Assembly: GCF_008728855.1 (NCBI RefSeq)
Contig: NZ_CP042906.1
Coordinates: forward strand, 4,453,570-4,517,569
Direction: 5' to 3'
DNA from: Hypericibacter terrae
GTDB taxonomy: Bacteria > Pseudomonadota > Alphaproteobacteria > Dongiales > Dongiaceae
Length of the DNA stretch: 64,000 bases
The notes beneath the pieces are model-generated. The model saw only the letters and a program-made list of their open reading frames with translations, had not been told where the DNA came from and searched no databases. The translations under genes and the position numbers were made by a program. Shown here one piece after another: positions 19,296-28,906 of this stretch. Positions within the stretch are counted from its first letter, which is position 1. The number at the start of each line of letters is the position of its first letter.

Positions 19296-20105
19296 TCAGG
19301 GCCAGCTTTCGGCCAGCTTGCCGCCGACCCGCAAGGGCGCGGCACGGCGCGCGAGGCCCGTGTCGTCGTCGGTCTCGACAAAAATGCCCGAGACCGTGGC
19401 CGGCCCCTCCGCCGCCGTCAGCCGATCGGTCGGCATCTTGCGTATGAAACGCTGCACCGGCAGTGTCTTCTGCATGCCGATGACGGAATCATAATCGCCG
19501 CACATGCCGAGATCGGTCTGATAGGCCGTGCGGCCCGAAAGCAGCATGGTATCGGCCGTGGGCACATGGGTGTGGGTCCCGACCACGGCCGAGACCCGAC
19601 CGTCGAAAACATGGCCGAAGGCCATCTTCTCGCTGGTCGCCTCGGCATGGAAATCGAACAGCACCGCGTCGGCGCCGCGGCCGAGCCCCGTCTGCGCCAG
19701 GATCGCCTCGCCGGCGGCGAAGGGATCGTCGAGCGCATCCATGAACAGGCGGCCCATCAGATTGGCGACCAGCACCTTGCGGTTGCCCGGCGCCTCATAG
19801 ATCCCGAAACCCTTGCCCGGGGTGTCCTTGGGAAAATTCTCGGGCCGCAGCAGGCGCGGCGTGCGGTCGATGAAACCCGCCGTCTCCTTCTGGTCCCAGA
19901 CATGGTTGCCGGTCGTGACCACATCGACGCCGGCCCGCAGCAACTCGGCCATGATCTTCTCGGTGATGCCGAACCCGCCGGCCGCGTTCTCGCCGTTGGC
20001 CACGACGAAGTCGAGCGCCAGGCGCTCGCGGATGGCGGGCAGTTTTTCCACCACCGCCTCGCGGCCCGACCGTCCGACGATATCGCCCAGGAGCAGGATC
20101 TTCAT
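19296..20105 (-). CDS. YmdB-family metallophosphoesterase (TIGR00282)
   Basis: 269 residues. The metal-binding motifs are MKILLLGDIVGRSGR at the start, VVANGENAAGGFGIT, and TTGNHVWDQKE, followed by GTHTHVPTAD. The family dephosphorylates 2',3'-cyclic nucleotides in Bacillus (YmdB). Genes of the family are often found near cyclo-ligase and zapA genes in alphaproteobacteria, as here. Physiological role in this group is not settled. Confidence 0.92.
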   Translation of the reverse strand: MKILLLGDIVGRSGREAVVEKLPAIRERLALDFVVANGENAAGGFGITEKIMAELLRAGVDVVTTGNHVWDQKETAGFIDRTPRLLRPENFPKDTPGKGFGIYEAPGNRKVLVANLMGRLFMDALDDPFAAGEAILAQTGLGRGADAVLFDFHAEATSEKMAFGHVFDGRVSAVVGTHTHVPTADTMLLSGRTAYQTDLGMCGDYDSVIGMQKTLPVQRFIRKMPTDRLTAAEGPATVSGIFVETDDDTGLARRAAPLRVGGKLAESWP

Positions 20106-20138
20106 GATGTCGCTGTCTCGCTCATTCGCCTGCCCATT

Positions 20139-20786
20139 TCAATTCGCGCCCACCCGCAGCGCCCGCCGCTCGGTGACGATCCAATCGAGCGGCTGGTCGA
20201 AATCCGCATGCGGCACATGATTCACCTCCTGCCCGTCGAAGGCGGTGCCGACGGCGAGCGCCCCGCCCCGCGCGCGCAGGCGCTCGAGCGTGCGGTCATA
20301 AAAGCCCCCGCCATAGCCCAGCCGATAGCCCTCGCGGTCGAAGGCCAGCATCGGCACCAGCAGGATGCGCGGCTCGACCAGGGCCGCGTCGGGTGGCGGC
20401 GTCGGCACGCGGAACGGCCCCGGCACCAGGGCTATGCCCGGCCGCCAGTCGCGGAACTGCAGGGGCTGGTCGCGGCCGATCACGACCGGCAGCCCGATCG
20501 GACAGCCGCGCTCGACCAGGCGCTGCATCAGGGGCCGCGGATCGAACTCGCCTTCGAGCGGCCAATAGCCCGAGATCGCGGTGCCGGGCTTGGGTTTGCA
20601 GGCGCCGAGGAAATGCTGGGCGGCGGCGATGCCGGCCGCCTCGGGTCCGACCTCGAGCGCCAGTTGCCGGCGCCGCTCGGTCGCCAGCGCGCGGAGCGCA
20701 CGCTTGGCGTCGACCAGCTGCTCAGGTGTCGGAGTCTCTGGGTGGGTCAAAGGACCCGCTCGCGGCGCTGCCGGTGCGGATTGCAC
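20139..20786 (-). CDS. 5-formyltetrahydrofolate cyclo-ligase
   Basis: 215 residues. Typical pattern: an N-terminal helix (AKRALRALATERRRQLAL), ISGYWPLEGEFDPRPLM, LVPMLAFDREGYRLGYGGGFYDRTLERL (the ATP/substrate loop) and a C-terminal VNHVPHADFDQPLDWIVT. It returns 5-formyl-THF to 5,10-methenyl-THF. The 6S RNA gene lies directly upstream on the same strand, the widespread zapA-ssrS-fau arrangement, in which the cyclo-ligase is often cotranscribed with 6S RNA. Confidence 0.94.
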   Translation of the reverse strand: MQSAPAAPRAGPLTHPETPTPEQLVDAKRALRALATERRRQLALEVGPEAAGIAAAQHFLGACKPKPGTAISGYWPLEGEFDPRPLMQRLVERGCPIGLPVVIGRDQPLQFRDWRPGIALVPGPFRVPTPPPDAALVEPRILLVPMLAFDREGYRLGYGGGFYDRTLERLRARGGALAVGTAFDGQEVNHVPHADFDQPLDWIVTERRALRVGAN

Positions 20787-20841
20787 CGGTATCGTGGGAG
20801 GCGCCCTGCGGATGAGGCGTTGCGATGCGGCATGAAAATAG

Positions 20842-21014
20842 GGTCGGACGGAGCCACTTGGCCGGTGAGCGTTTCTATCCTCTGCGACCTGCTCCTCAGC
20901 AGGTGGGCACCGTGTGAAAGGGTCCAGGGACCCAACCAGGGACAGCTCCCAAGAGAATAATCATTGGCCCCAGGGATACGTAGCTCTGTCGAACCGCGCA
21001 GCGCCCGTCCGACC
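20842..21014 (-). ncRNA. ssrS: 6S RNA
   Basis: On the minus strand the ends GGTCGGACGG and CCGTCCGACC pair perfectly (10 bp, positions 21005-21014 with 20842-20851) to close a roughly 173-base rod. Inside are a large central bubble flanked by GC-rich stems, and a stem CACCTGCTGAGGAGCAGGT that resembles the 3' part of alphaproteobacterial 6S RNAs. The position between zapA and the cyclo-ligase gene is the canonical one. 6S RNA binds the housekeeping RNA polymerase by imitating an open promoter in stationary phase. Confidence 0.85.
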
Positions 21015-21021
21015 TGAGAAC

Positions 21022-21342
21022 TTAGGGTGCCGAGAGCCTTGTCGCAATGGCGTCCATGCGACGCGCCATGGATTCCACGGCATCGGCCGCCGCGGCGGCG
21101 TCCCGCTCCGCCGCCCGCTGGGTCGAGGCATCGGCCACCGCGCGGGCGCTGGCGAGCTCGTCGGCGATCACCAGGGCCGCCATGGCCAGGAGGCGGCTGT
21201 CGGCCACGGGACCCAGGCGCCGCGCCATGTCGCTCACCCGCCGGTCGAGATCGATGCCCAACGTCTGCAGCCTTTCTTCCTGGCCGTCGTCGCAGGCGAT
21301 CTCATAGGGCCGTCCGTTGAGCGATAGCGTTACGGTCGCCAT
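21022..21342 (-). CDS. zapA: Cell division protein ZapA
   Basis: 106 residues. The N-terminal half matches ZapA (MATVTLSLNGRPYEIACDDGQEERL, with LAMAALVIADEL after it) and the C-terminal half is an Ala/Arg-rich coiled coil. ZapA crosslinks FtsZ filaments in the division ring. It is followed after 7 bases by the 6S RNA gene, and preceded by the short DUF4164 gene on the same strand. Confidence 0.93.
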   Translation of the reverse strand: MATVTLSLNGRPYEIACDDGQEERLQTLGIDLDRRVSDMARRLGPVADSRLLAMAALVIADELASARAVADASTQRAAERDAAAAADAVESMARRMDAIATRLSAP

Positions 21343-21368
21343 GCGTGCCCTTTCTCCAATCGAGAGGT

Positions 21369-21593
21369 TCAGACTTCGGCCGCGGCCTTGAGCCGCGCGA
21401 TGATCTGGTCGATTCGGCTATAGACGCTGCGCGCCTCACCCTGAAGGGCGCTGTGCGCAGCTCTCAGAGCGTTCAGCTCCGATTCGATGGCACTGCGGTC
21501 GGCATGAGAATGGCGCTCGCGCGAATCGATCGCCTGTTCGAGGCGTTGCAACGCCACATCCAGATGGTCCAGCGCCTGCGCGAGCTTTGTCAT
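21369..21593 (-). CDS. Small coiled-coil protein, DUF4164-like
   Basis: About 74 residues from ATG 21593 (MTKLAQALDHLDVALQRLEQAI); the frame is open 28 codons further up but without family-like sequence. The whole protein is a predicted coiled coil with charged heptads. Alphaproteobacteria carry such a gene directly upstream of zapA and divergent from tkt, exactly this order. A role with ZapA in the divisome is a guess from position. Confidence 0.75.
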   Translation of the reverse strand: MTKLAQALDHLDVALQRLEQAIDSRERHSHADRSAIESELNALRAAHSALQGEARSVYSRIDQIIARLKAAAEV

Positions 21594-21877
21594 GCGGTCG
21601 TTCCCGAGTAAGCCCTTGATCCGGCCCGCAACGCAGCCGGAAAAACGGCTTCCGATCCGTTCTTCACTTGCGAGCATAGGGGGCGGCGGAACGCCGCGTC
21701 AACGCCGCCAGCCGGGGGTGTGGCCCCGCGCAGTTGGGCCGCATCTTCTCGAGGGTCCCCAAGGGTTGACGCAAGGTCGGGCGGGCGGCATGTTCCGGGC
21801 GCACCGCCGCAGGGAGTCTATGGACCCCGTGCCGGCGGCCGTCGAAGCCCCCGCTCCCGACCCTTGGCAATATCCAC

Positions 21878-23908
21878 ATGGACACGGCTGTGCCCTCATC
21901 GTCTCCCGCCGCTCACGGCGCCGTTTCGCATCCGACCTACCCGGCCAGTCCCAAGGACATGGCCAATGCCATCCGCGCCCTGTCGATGGACGCCGTGGAG
22001 AAGGCCGCCTCGGGTCATCCCGGCATGCCGATGGGCATGGCCGATGTGGCGACGGTGCTCTGGAGCCGCTTCCTCAAATTCGATCACGCGCATCCGCACT
22101 GGCCCGACCGCGACCGCTTCGTGCTCTCCGCCGGTCACGGCTCGATGCTGCTCTACAGCCTGCTCTATCTGACCGGCTTCGCCGACATGACGATCGACGA
22201 GCTGCGCCGCTTCCGCCAGCTCGGCAGCCGCACCGCCGGCCATCCCGAATATGGCCATGCCGCCGGCATCGAGACGACGACCGGCCCGCTGGGCCAGGGC
22301 ATCGCCAACGCGGTCGGCATGGCGCTGGCCGAGCGGCTGGAGAACGCCCGCTTCGGATCCGAGCTGGTCGATCACCACACCTATGCGATCGTCGGCGATG
22401 GCTGCCTGATGGAAGGCATCAGCCACGAGGCGATCTCGCTGGCGGGCCATCTCAAGCTCAACCGCCTGATCGTGCTGTGGGACAACAACAGCATCTCGAT
22501 CGACGGGCCGACGTCGCTCGCCGTCTCCGACGATCAACTGGGCCGCTTCAAGGCCAGCGGTTGGAATACCGCGTCGGTCGACGGCCACGATCCCGAAGCC
22601 GTCGCCGCCGCGATCGAGGCCGCGCAGAAGAGCGATCGTCCGACGCTGATCGCCTGCAAGACCGTGATCGGCTTCGGCGCGCCCAAGAAGGCCGGCACCG
22701 CCGCCACCCATGGCGCCCCCTTGGGTGCGGAAGAAGTCGCCGGAGCGCGCGAGAAGCTGGGCTGGCCCTACCCGCCCTTCACCGTGCCCGAGACCATCCT
22801 CAATGCCTGGCGCCTGGCGGGTTCGCGCGGCAGCGCGGCCTACGAGGCCTGGACCAAGCGCCATCACGCGCACAAGAACCGCGTCGAGTTCGATCGCCAG
22901 CAGTCGGGCGAGCTGCCGGCCGCCTTCGCCGCGACCATCGCGGCGACCAAGAAGGCCGTCTCGGCCGAGGCACCCAAGCTCGCGACCCGCCAATCCTCGC
23001 AGCGCGTGCTCGAGGCGCTCTCGCCGGTGATGCCGGAACTCCTCGGTGGCTCGGCCGATCTTACCGGCTCGAACAACACCAAGGCCAAGGACATGGCCTC
23101 GGTGACCGCCGAGAACTATGGCGGCCGCTACATCTATTACGGCGTGCGCGAGCACGGCATGGCGGCGGCGATGAACGGGATCGCGCTTCATGGCGGCTTC
23201 GCACCCTATGGCGGCACCTTCCTGGTCTTCACCGATTACTGCCGGCCCGCGATCCGTCTCTCGGCGCTGATGGGCCAGCGCGTCGTCTATGTGATGACGC
23301 ATGATTCGATCGGCCTCGGCGAGGACGGCCCGACCCATCAGCCGGTCGAGCATCTGGCGGCCCTGCGGGCGATTCCGAACCTGCTGGTGTTCCGCCCCTG
23401 CGACACGGTCGAGACCGCGGAATGCTGGGCCTTGGCGCTGGCCGAGCGCCACGCGCCGTCAGTCCTGGCCCTGACGCGCCAAGCGGTGCCGACCTTGCGC
23501 ACGAAACACACCGACGAGAATCGCAGCGCCCAGGGCGGCTATGTGCTGCAGGAGGCGGGCCATCCGCGCCAGGTGACCCTGATCGCCACGGGCTCCGAAG
23601 TCTCGATCGCCGTCGAGGCGCGCAGCCGGCTCGAGGCCGACGGGATCGGCACCGCGGTCGTCTCGATGCCCTCCTGGGAATTGTTCGACCGCCAGCCCGC
23701 CGCCTATCGCGAAGAGGTGCTCGGCGCCACCGCCGTGCGCGTCGCGATCGAGGCCGCCTCGGTGTTCGGCTGGGAACGCTATGTCGGTCCGCGCGGTGCG
23801 GTCATCGGCATGACCGGCTTCGGCGCCTCGGCGCCCGCCACCGACCTCTACAAGCATTTCGGCATCACCGCCGACGCGACCGTGAAGGCCGCCAAGGCGC
23901 GACTTTAA
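21878..23908 (+). CDS. tkt: Transketolase
   Basis: 676 residues, full length. Thiamine diphosphate binding is seen in [13 protein letters not shown] with [11 protein letters not shown], and the pyrimidine-domain motifs [19 protein letters not shown] and [20 protein letters not shown] are intact. It transfers two-carbon units in the pentose phosphate pathway. The first ~27 residues before [13 protein letters not shown] are Ala/Ser-rich; the start is uncertain because no strong ribosome-binding site is seen. It is followed after 25 bases by gap, forming a tkt-gap operon. Confidence 0.96.
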   Translation: MDTAVPSSSPAAHGAVSHPTYPASPKDMANAIRALSMDAVEKAASGHPGMPMGMADVATVLWSRFLKFDHAHPHWPDRDRFVLSAGHGSMLLYSLLYLTGFADMTIDELRRFRQLGSRTAGHPEYGHAAGIETTTGPLGQGIANAVGMALAERLENARFGSELVDHHTYAIVGDGCLMEGISHEAISLAGHLKLNRLIVLWDNNSISIDGPTSLAVSDDQLGRFKASGWNTASVDGHDPEAVAAAIEAAQKSDRPTLIACKTVIGFGAPKKAGTAATHGAPLGAEEVAGAREKLGWPYPPFTVPETILNAWRLAGSRGSAAYEAWTKRHHAHKNRVEFDRQQSGELPAAFAATIAATKKAVSAEAPKLATRQSSQRVLEALSPVMPELLGGSADLTGSNNTKAKDMASVTAENYGGRYIYYGVREHGMAAAMNGIALHGGFAPYGGTFLVFTDYCRPAIRLSALMGQRVVYVMTHDSIGLGEDGPTHQPVEHLAALRAIPNLLVFRPCDTVETAECWALALAERHAPSVLALTRQAVPTLRTKHTDENRSAQGGYVLQEAGHPRQVTLIATGSEVSIAVEARSRLEADGIGTAVVSMPSWELFDRQPAAYREEVLGATAVRVAIEAASVFGWERYVGPRGAVIGMTGFGASAPATDLYKHFGITADATVKAAKARL

Positions 23909-23933
23909 GAGCAGCTGAGAAGGAACAAGACTC

Positions 23934-24941
23934 ATGACCGTTCGCGTCGCCATCAACGGCTTCGGCCGCATCGGCCGCCTGGTGCTCCGCGCCATCCTCG
24001 AGAGCGGGCGCAAGGACATCGAGGTGGTCGGCATCAATGACCTGGGCCCGGTCGAGACCAACGCGCATCTGCTGCGTCACGACACGGTCCATGGCCGCTT
24101 CCCCGGCAAGGTGCAGACGAAAGAGGGTGCGATCGATGCCGGCCGCGGCTGGATGACGGTCACGGCAGAGCGGGATCCGGCGAAGCTGCCCTGGGGCAAG
24201 CTCGGCGTCGATATCGCGATGGAATGCACCGGCATCTTCACCACCAAGGAAGCCGCCTCGAAGCATCTCGAAGCCGGCGCCAAGCGCGTGCTGATCTCGG
24301 CCCCCGCCACCGGTGCCGACCTGACCGTCGTCTATGGCGTCAATCACGACAAGCTGCAGGCGAGCCACAAGGTCGTCTCGAACGCGTCCTGCACCACCAA
24401 CTGCCTGGCGCCGGTCGCGGCCGTGCTGCACAAGGCGATCGGCATCGATCACGGCTTCATGACCACGATCCACAGCTACACCGGCGACCAGCCGGTGCTC
24501 GACACGCTGCACAAGGATCTCTATCGCGCCCGCGCCGCAGCGCTCAACATGATCCCGACCACCACCGGTGCCGCCAAGGCCGTCGGCCTGGTGCTGCCGG
24601 AGCTCAACGGCAAGCTCGACGGCACCGCGATCCGTGTGCCGACGCCCAACGTCTCGCTGGTCGATTTCAAGTTCATCGCCACCAAGCCGACCTCGGTGGA
24701 GGCGATAAACAAGGCGATCCTCGACGCGGCGAACGGCCCGCTCAAAGGCATCCTCGACACCAACGACCAGCCGCTGGTGAGCTCTGACTTCAATCACAAC
24801 CCGGCCAGCTCGACCTTCGACCTCAAGCAGACCCATGTGATCGAGGGCCGCTTCGTGCGCATCCTCACTTGGTACGACAACGAGTGGGGCTTCTCCAACC
24901 GCATGAGCGACACCGCGGTGGCGATGGGGAAGCTGGGCTAG
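23934..24941 (+). CDS. gap: Glyceraldehyde-3-phosphate dehydrogenase
   Basis: 335 residues. The NAD-binding start [14 protein letters not shown], the catalytic Cys153 in [11 protein letters not shown] and the C-terminal [12 protein letters not shown] are all intact. The residue pattern after strand 2 (INDLG) fits NAD as cofactor. A strong ribosome-binding site (GAAGGA) precedes the ATG. The tkt-gap order is common where the Calvin or pentose phosphate genes were once clustered; fbaB lies 3 kb further on the same strand. Confidence 0.97.
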   Translation: MTVRVAINGFGRIGRLVLRAILESGRKDIEVVGINDLGPVETNAHLLRHDTVHGRFPGKVQTKEGAIDAGRGWMTVTAERDPAKLPWGKLGVDIAMECTGIFTTKEAASKHLEAGAKRVLISAPATGADLTVVYGVNHDKLQASHKVVSNASCTTNCLAPVAAVLHKAIGIDHGFMTTIHSYTGDQPVLDTLHKDLYRARAAALNMIPTTTGAAKAVGLVLPELNGKLDGTAIRVPTPNVSLVDFKFIATKPTSVEAINKAILDAANGPLKGILDTNDQPLVSSDFNHNPASSTFDLKQTHVIEGRFVRILTWYDNEWGFSNRMSDTAVAMGKLG

Positions 24942-24967
24942 ACGATCCTCCCGACAAGAAGCGACAG

Positions 24968-25008
24968 ACGGCCGCTCCTGGCATTCCCAGGAGCGGCCGT
25001 TTTCATTT
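24968..25008 (+). terminator. Rho-independent terminator of tkt-gap
   Basis: A perfect 14-bp stem (ACGGCCGCTCCTGG with CCAGGAGCGGCCGT) and a 5-base loop are followed by TTTTCATTTT. It starts 26 bases after the gap stop codon. Confidence 0.9.
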
Positions 25009-25063
25009 TGCGATGATGCGCCGGTGAGCTTCTGCGAACCGCAGAACACTGCCATGGCGCCTG

Positions 25064-25492
25064 TCAGCGGCGCGCAATCCATCCCCGCTTCATGGCCAAC
25101 AGCTGTCCGGGGCCGTGCGCGGCCGCGAAGAGAAGGCCCGCGATGAAGGTGAAGTGATCGACGAAGAAGCCGAATTCGGTCTGGTTTCCGGCCCAGTGCG
25201 ACGGCCCGTGGAATGCGAAGGCGAGGAACAGCACATAGGCGGCGGCCAGGAGTGCCGCTTCCGAGAAATAGGCGCCGGTCAGGAAACAGGCGATCAGAGC
25301 GAGCTCGAATAATGCCGCGAGCCAGGCCAGAAGGGTGGGCATAGGGAAACCCGCTGACGCGATGTAACCCGCCGTCGCGCCGATATCCATCAGCTTGAAA
25401 CTCACCGCCATGATGAAGACGGCGGCAAAGATCAGGCGCCCGACGAGGACCGCCACCGTCGCCCATCCCGCCCGGTTTATTTCTATCGTCAT
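25064..25492 (-). CDS. DoxX-family membrane protein
   Basis: 142 residues with four hydrophobic segments (about 11-35, 48-68, 74-95, 108-130). The first contains VGRLIFAAVFIMAVSFKLMD and the second follows AGFPMPTLLAWLAALFELA, both typical for DoxX. Members are small inner-membrane proteins linked to redox or thiosulfate metabolism, with no fixed reaction. Convergent with tkt-gap. Confidence 0.85.
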   Translation of the reverse strand: MTIEINRAGWATVAVLVGRLIFAAVFIMAVSFKLMDIGATAGYIASAGFPMPTLLAWLAALFELALIACFLTGAYFSEAALLAAAYVLFLAFAFHGPSHWAGNQTEFGFFVDHFTFIAGLLFAAAHGPGQLLAMKRGWIARR

Positions 25493-25704
25493 GGTTATCT
25501 CCTTCTGCCTTGCACGGGGTTGATGTCGGCTATCCCGCCATTCACGCCAACCGCCTCGTTCATGACATGGGCCGTATCACGACTCCAGGGTGGTGTTGCC
25601 CTGACGAGACTCGCATCCTGCGCAGGGTGGCATCCCCGTGATTTGCGGCCACCCCGCGCCGGGGCTAGGCTGTCTCCCGTCCCACTCGCGCGAGGTATCC
25701 GACC

Positions 25705-26715
25705 GTGACCGAACGGACCCCGGCTGTCGAACTCATGCGCCTGATCAATGGCTATCAGATATCCCAGGCGATCCACGTCGCGGCCGTTCTGGGCCTTGCC
25801 GATCACCTGCGGGAAGCGCCGCGCAGCAGCGACGAGCTGGCCGCCCTGACGGACACGCATCCGCAGTCGCTCTATCGGCTGCTGCGCGCCTTGGCCGCCG
25901 TCGGCGTCTTTCATGAGGACGCCGAGCGGCGCTTCTCCTTGACGGAGATGGGGCAGGGCCTGCGTTCCGACACGGCCAATTCGATTGCCGGATGGGCCAG
26001 CCTCGTGGGCCGGCCTTATTACTGGCAGACCTGGGGACATTTCCTGCACAGCGTGCGAACCGGCGAGAATGCGTTCCGCGACCTGCATGGCAGCGACGTC
26101 TGGGCCTATCGCTCGGACCATCCCGAGGAGAGCGCCATCTTCGATCGGGCCATGACCGCTCTCTCGCGCGGCACCGGCGCCGCCGTCATCGCGGCTTACG
26201 ACTTCGGACCTTTCGACTGCATCGTGGATGTCGGCGGCGGCCAGGGCCTGCTCCTGGCGGATCTGCTCGCGGCACGAAGCCGCGCGCGTGGCATCCTGTT
26301 CGATCTGCCGCATGTCGTGTCGCGCGCCGAAACCCTGCTTCGCGGCAAGGGCGTCGCCGAACGGTGCCAGATCGTCGGCGGCAGTTTCTTCGAAGATGTT
26401 CCCGCCGGCGGCGACCTCTACATGCTGAAGGCGATCCTGCATGATTGGAAGGACGAGGAGGCGATCCGGATCCTGCGCGTCTGCCGGCGTGCCGCGAAGC
26501 CCGAGGGAAGATTGCTCGTCATCGAGCGGGTGCTGGGGCCTCCGAACGAGGCGCCCGACGGCAAGTTCAGCGACCTGAACATGCTGGTCGCGCCGGGAGG
26601 CCAGGAGCGGACCCGCGAGGAGTTCGCGACCCTCCTCGCCGCCGCCGGCTTCACGCTCACGCGCGTCATTCCCACCGGAACCCGGCACAGCCTGATCGAG
26701 GCGGCGCCGGCGTAG
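25705..26715 (+). CDS. SAM-dependent O-methyltransferase (methyltransferase family 2)
   Basis: 336 residues, GTG start with GAGGT 10 bases upstream. The N-terminal winged-helix dimerisation domain (ELMRLINGYQISQAIHVAAVLGLADHL) is followed by the Rossmann domain with the SAM loop VDVGGGQGLLLADLL, a DLPHVV acidic strand and LKAILHDWKDEEAIRIL, where His is the usual catalytic base. This is the acetylserotonin / hydroxyneurosporene O-methyltransferase type. No pigment or polyketide cluster is near, so the substrate is unknown. Confidence 0.88.
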   Translation: MTERTPAVELMRLINGYQISQAIHVAAVLGLADHLREAPRSSDELAALTDTHPQSLYRLLRALAAVGVFHEDAERRFSLTEMGQGLRSDTANSIAGWASLVGRPYYWQTWGHFLHSVRTGENAFRDLHGSDVWAYRSDHPEESAIFDRAMTALSRGTGAAVIAAYDFGPFDCIVDVGGGQGLLLADLLAARSRARGILFDLPHVVSRAETLLRGKGVAERCQIVGGSFFEDVPAGGDLYMLKAILHDWKDEEAIRILRVCRRAAKPEGRLLVIERVLGPPNEAPDGKFSDLNMLVAPGGQERTREEFATLLAAAGFTLTRVIPTGTRHSLIEAAPA

Positions 26716-26729
26716 CGAGTCATCCGGGG

Positions 26730-27233
26730 TCAGGCGCGCCGGAGCTCGATCACCGGCGGCGTGCGCAGCGTCTGATAGACGACGCAATAGCGCTCGGTGA
26801 GCTTGAGCAGGCTCGCGAGCTTCTCCTCGTCGGCATCCGTATCGAGCGCGAAAGCGACCCGAATCGCCCGGAATCCCACCGGCGCTTCCTTCGAGACGCC
26901 CAGCGTGCCGCGGAAATCCAGATCCCCTTCGACCTGGACGCGGCCCTCGCGGATGTCGATGCCAAGCGCCGTCGCCACCGCCTTGAGCGTGACGCCGGCG
27001 CAGGCTGCCAGCGCCTCCAGCAGCATGTCGCCGGAACAGGCCTGAAGTCCCGTGCCGCCGGTCGCCGGGTGCAAGCCGGCCTCGATCAGCCCGCGGCCGG
27101 TCTCGACCTTGCAGGCGACGCCCAGCTCGTCGAGCCGCCCCTCGGCCTTCAATGTCAGCAAGGCCGCTTCCGGACTGCCGCGATAGCGTTCCTTCAGCGG
27201 CGCCTGGATGGCTTTCAGTTCCTCGGCCTGCAT
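26730..27233 (-). CDS. OsmC-family protein
   Basis: 167 residues from ATG 27233, which has GGGAGGA 6 bases upstream; the open frame starts 18 codons earlier without a ribosome-binding site. The OsmC fold is suggested by GTGLQACSGDMLLEALAACAG, with Cys residues in both turns of the central helix, and by the C-terminal AERYCVVYQTL-like segment, where a second Cys is found as in peroxidatic members. Likely a thiol-dependent peroxidase or detoxifying protein of the YhfA subgroup. Confidence 0.85.
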   Translation of the reverse strand: MQAEELKAIQAPLKERYRGSPEAALLTLKAEGRLDELGVACKVETGRGLIEAGLHPATGGTGLQACSGDMLLEALAACAGVTLKAVATALGIDIREGRVQVEGDLDFRGTLGVSKEAPVGFRAIRVAFALDTDADEEKLASLLKLTERYCVVYQTLRTPPVIELRRA

Positions 27234-27371
27234 GCTGTCCTCCCGATGGGTTCCGCCCATTAAAGGGCCGGCCCAGCCCGCCCGCAATGCGATGACGGAA
27301 GATTGAGCAAGGGCCTCGCGCGCCCATGAAGGCGCCTTGCGCCGAACGAAGCGCTGCTATCATCGCCTTCG

Positions 27372-27803
27372 ATGTCCAAGCCTCGCCGCCCCGGTCCGCT
27401 GCCGCCCGCCATTCTCGTTCGCCATCTCGAGGATGCGATCGCGGCGTTCGATGTCGCCCGCGCGCTCAAACGCCCGGTGACATTGCTGAGCCCCGAAGCG
27501 GCGGCGCTCTGGCTCGGCCCCGGCTGGCTGGTCGCCGTCGCGCGCGAAGCCGCCAGGGCGGTGCCGGGCGCCAAATGCCGCACCTTGCTCGATTGCGCCG
27601 ACCGGCCGGACCTAGCCCAGGCGGCGCTGCGCGACGGCACGGATGCCATCCTGTTCACCGGCCCGGCGCGGATCGCGACGAAACTCGCCGATATCGCCGC
27701 CGCTTACGGCGCGGCGTTCCTCACCCAGCGGCCCCCGGCCCTGGAATTGGCACGCCAGCGCAGCCCGGCCGACGCGCTGCGTCATTGGTTGGGCGCGGAT
27801 TGA
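27372..27803 (+). CDS. Conserved-looking protein of unknown function
   Basis: 143 residues. It has alternating strands and helices (VTLLSPEAAALWLGPGWLVAVAREA; AILFTGPARIATKLADIAAAYGA), so an alpha/beta fold is likely, and no signal peptide or membrane helix. I do not recognise the family. It is divergent from the OsmC gene and ends about 120 bases before the aldolase gene on the same strand, so it may share its transcript. Confidence 0.6.
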   Translation: MSKPRRPGPLPPAILVRHLEDAIAAFDVARALKRPVTLLSPEAAALWLGPGWLVAVAREAARAVPGAKCRTLLDCADRPDLAQAALRDGTDAILFTGPARIATKLADIAAAYGAAFLTQRPPALELARQRSPADALRHWLGAD

Positions 27804-27921
27804 AAAAGCGGCCTCGCTCGGCTATGACCAGCCCCGCGAGAGCCCTTGGCTTTCCCCGATTTTGAGCCGATTCCCAGACATTCATCCCTCCTCGACCCCC
27901 ATCAACCGGGAGCCTGCCTCG

Positions 27922-28842
27922 ATGAAGATGACCCCCAAGGTCCGCAAGATCCTGTCGAACTATGAGAGCGACAATCCGGGGACCAAGGCCAACCTCGCCC
28001 GCATACTGATGCAGGGACGCCTCGGCGGCACCGGCCGGCTGGTGATCCTGCCCGTCGACCAGGGCTTCGAGCATGGGCCCGCGCGCAGCTTCGCGCCCAA
28101 CCCCGCGGCCTACGATCCGCACTACCACTATCAGCTCGCGATCGATGCCGGCCTCTCGGCCTTCGCCTCGCCGCTCGGCATGCTCGAGGCCGGTGCCGAC
28201 AGCTTCGCCGGCCAGATCCCGACCATCCTCAAGGTGAACAGCTCGAACAGCCTCGCTTCCGCCAAGGACCAGGCCATCACCGGCTCGGTCGGCGACGCGC
28301 TGAAGCTCGGCTGCTCCGCCATCGGCTTTACCATCTATCCGGGCTCGGAATATTGCTTCGAGATGATGGAGGAGATCCGCGAGCTCGCCGAAGAGGCGAA
28401 GTCGGTCGGCCTCGCCGTCGTGATCTGGTCCTATCCGCGCGGCGGTGGGCTCTCGAAGGAGGGCGAGACCGCGATCGACATCACGGCCTATGCCGCGCAC
28501 ATGGCGGCGCTGCTGGGCGCCCATATCATCAAGGTGAAGCCGCCCACCGCCCATCTGGAGCAGCCCGAGGCCAAGAAGGTTTATGAGAAGGAGAAGATTC
28601 CGGTCGGCACGCTGGCGCAGCGTATCTCGCATGTAGTGCAGTCCTGCTTCAACGGCCGGCGCATCGTCGTGTTCTCCGGCGGTGCCGCCAAGGACCTGAA
28701 CGGCATCCTCGAGGAGGTGCGGGGTTTGCGCGACGGCGGCGCCAACGGCTCCATCATCGGCCGCAACACCTTCCAGCGCCCGCGCGAGGAAGCGCTCAAC
28801 ATGCTGGACCAGATCATCCGCATCTATCGCGGCGAAGAATAA
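27922..28842 (+). CDS. fbaB: Class I fructose-bisphosphate aldolase (DhnA/FbaB type)
   Basis: 306 residues from ATG 27922; the open frame to the left is antisense to nothing and lacks homology, and GGGAG stands 11 bases before this ATG. Archaeal/DhnA-type motifs are VILPVDQGFEHGPARSF at the start, IGFTIYPGSE and VIWSYPRGGG, and the Schiff-base lysine is expected in AHIIKVKPPTAHL. C-terminal GGAAKDLNGILEEV and IIGRNTFQRPREEAL bind phosphate. It cleaves fructose-1,6-bisphosphate and complements gap and the phosphofructokinase in this window. Confidence 0.94.
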   Translation: MKMTPKVRKILSNYESDNPGTKANLARILMQGRLGGTGRLVILPVDQGFEHGPARSFAPNPAAYDPHYHYQLAIDAGLSAFASPLGMLEAGADSFAGQIPTILKVNSSNSLASAKDQAITGSVGDALKLGCSAIGFTIYPGSEYCFEMMEEIRELAEEAKSVGLAVVIWSYPRGGGLSKEGETAIDITAYAAHMAALLGAHIIKVKPPTAHLEQPEAKKVYEKEKIPVGTLAQRISHVVQSCFNGRRIVVFSGGAAKDLNGILEEVRGLRDGGANGSIIGRNTFQRPREEALNMLDQIIRIYRGEE

Positions 28843-28906
28843 GCCCCTGTCCGCGAGCGGCCCCTCGCCGGCTTTCTGCCGGCTCTATCTCCCGAGCCCG
28901 CCGGCA

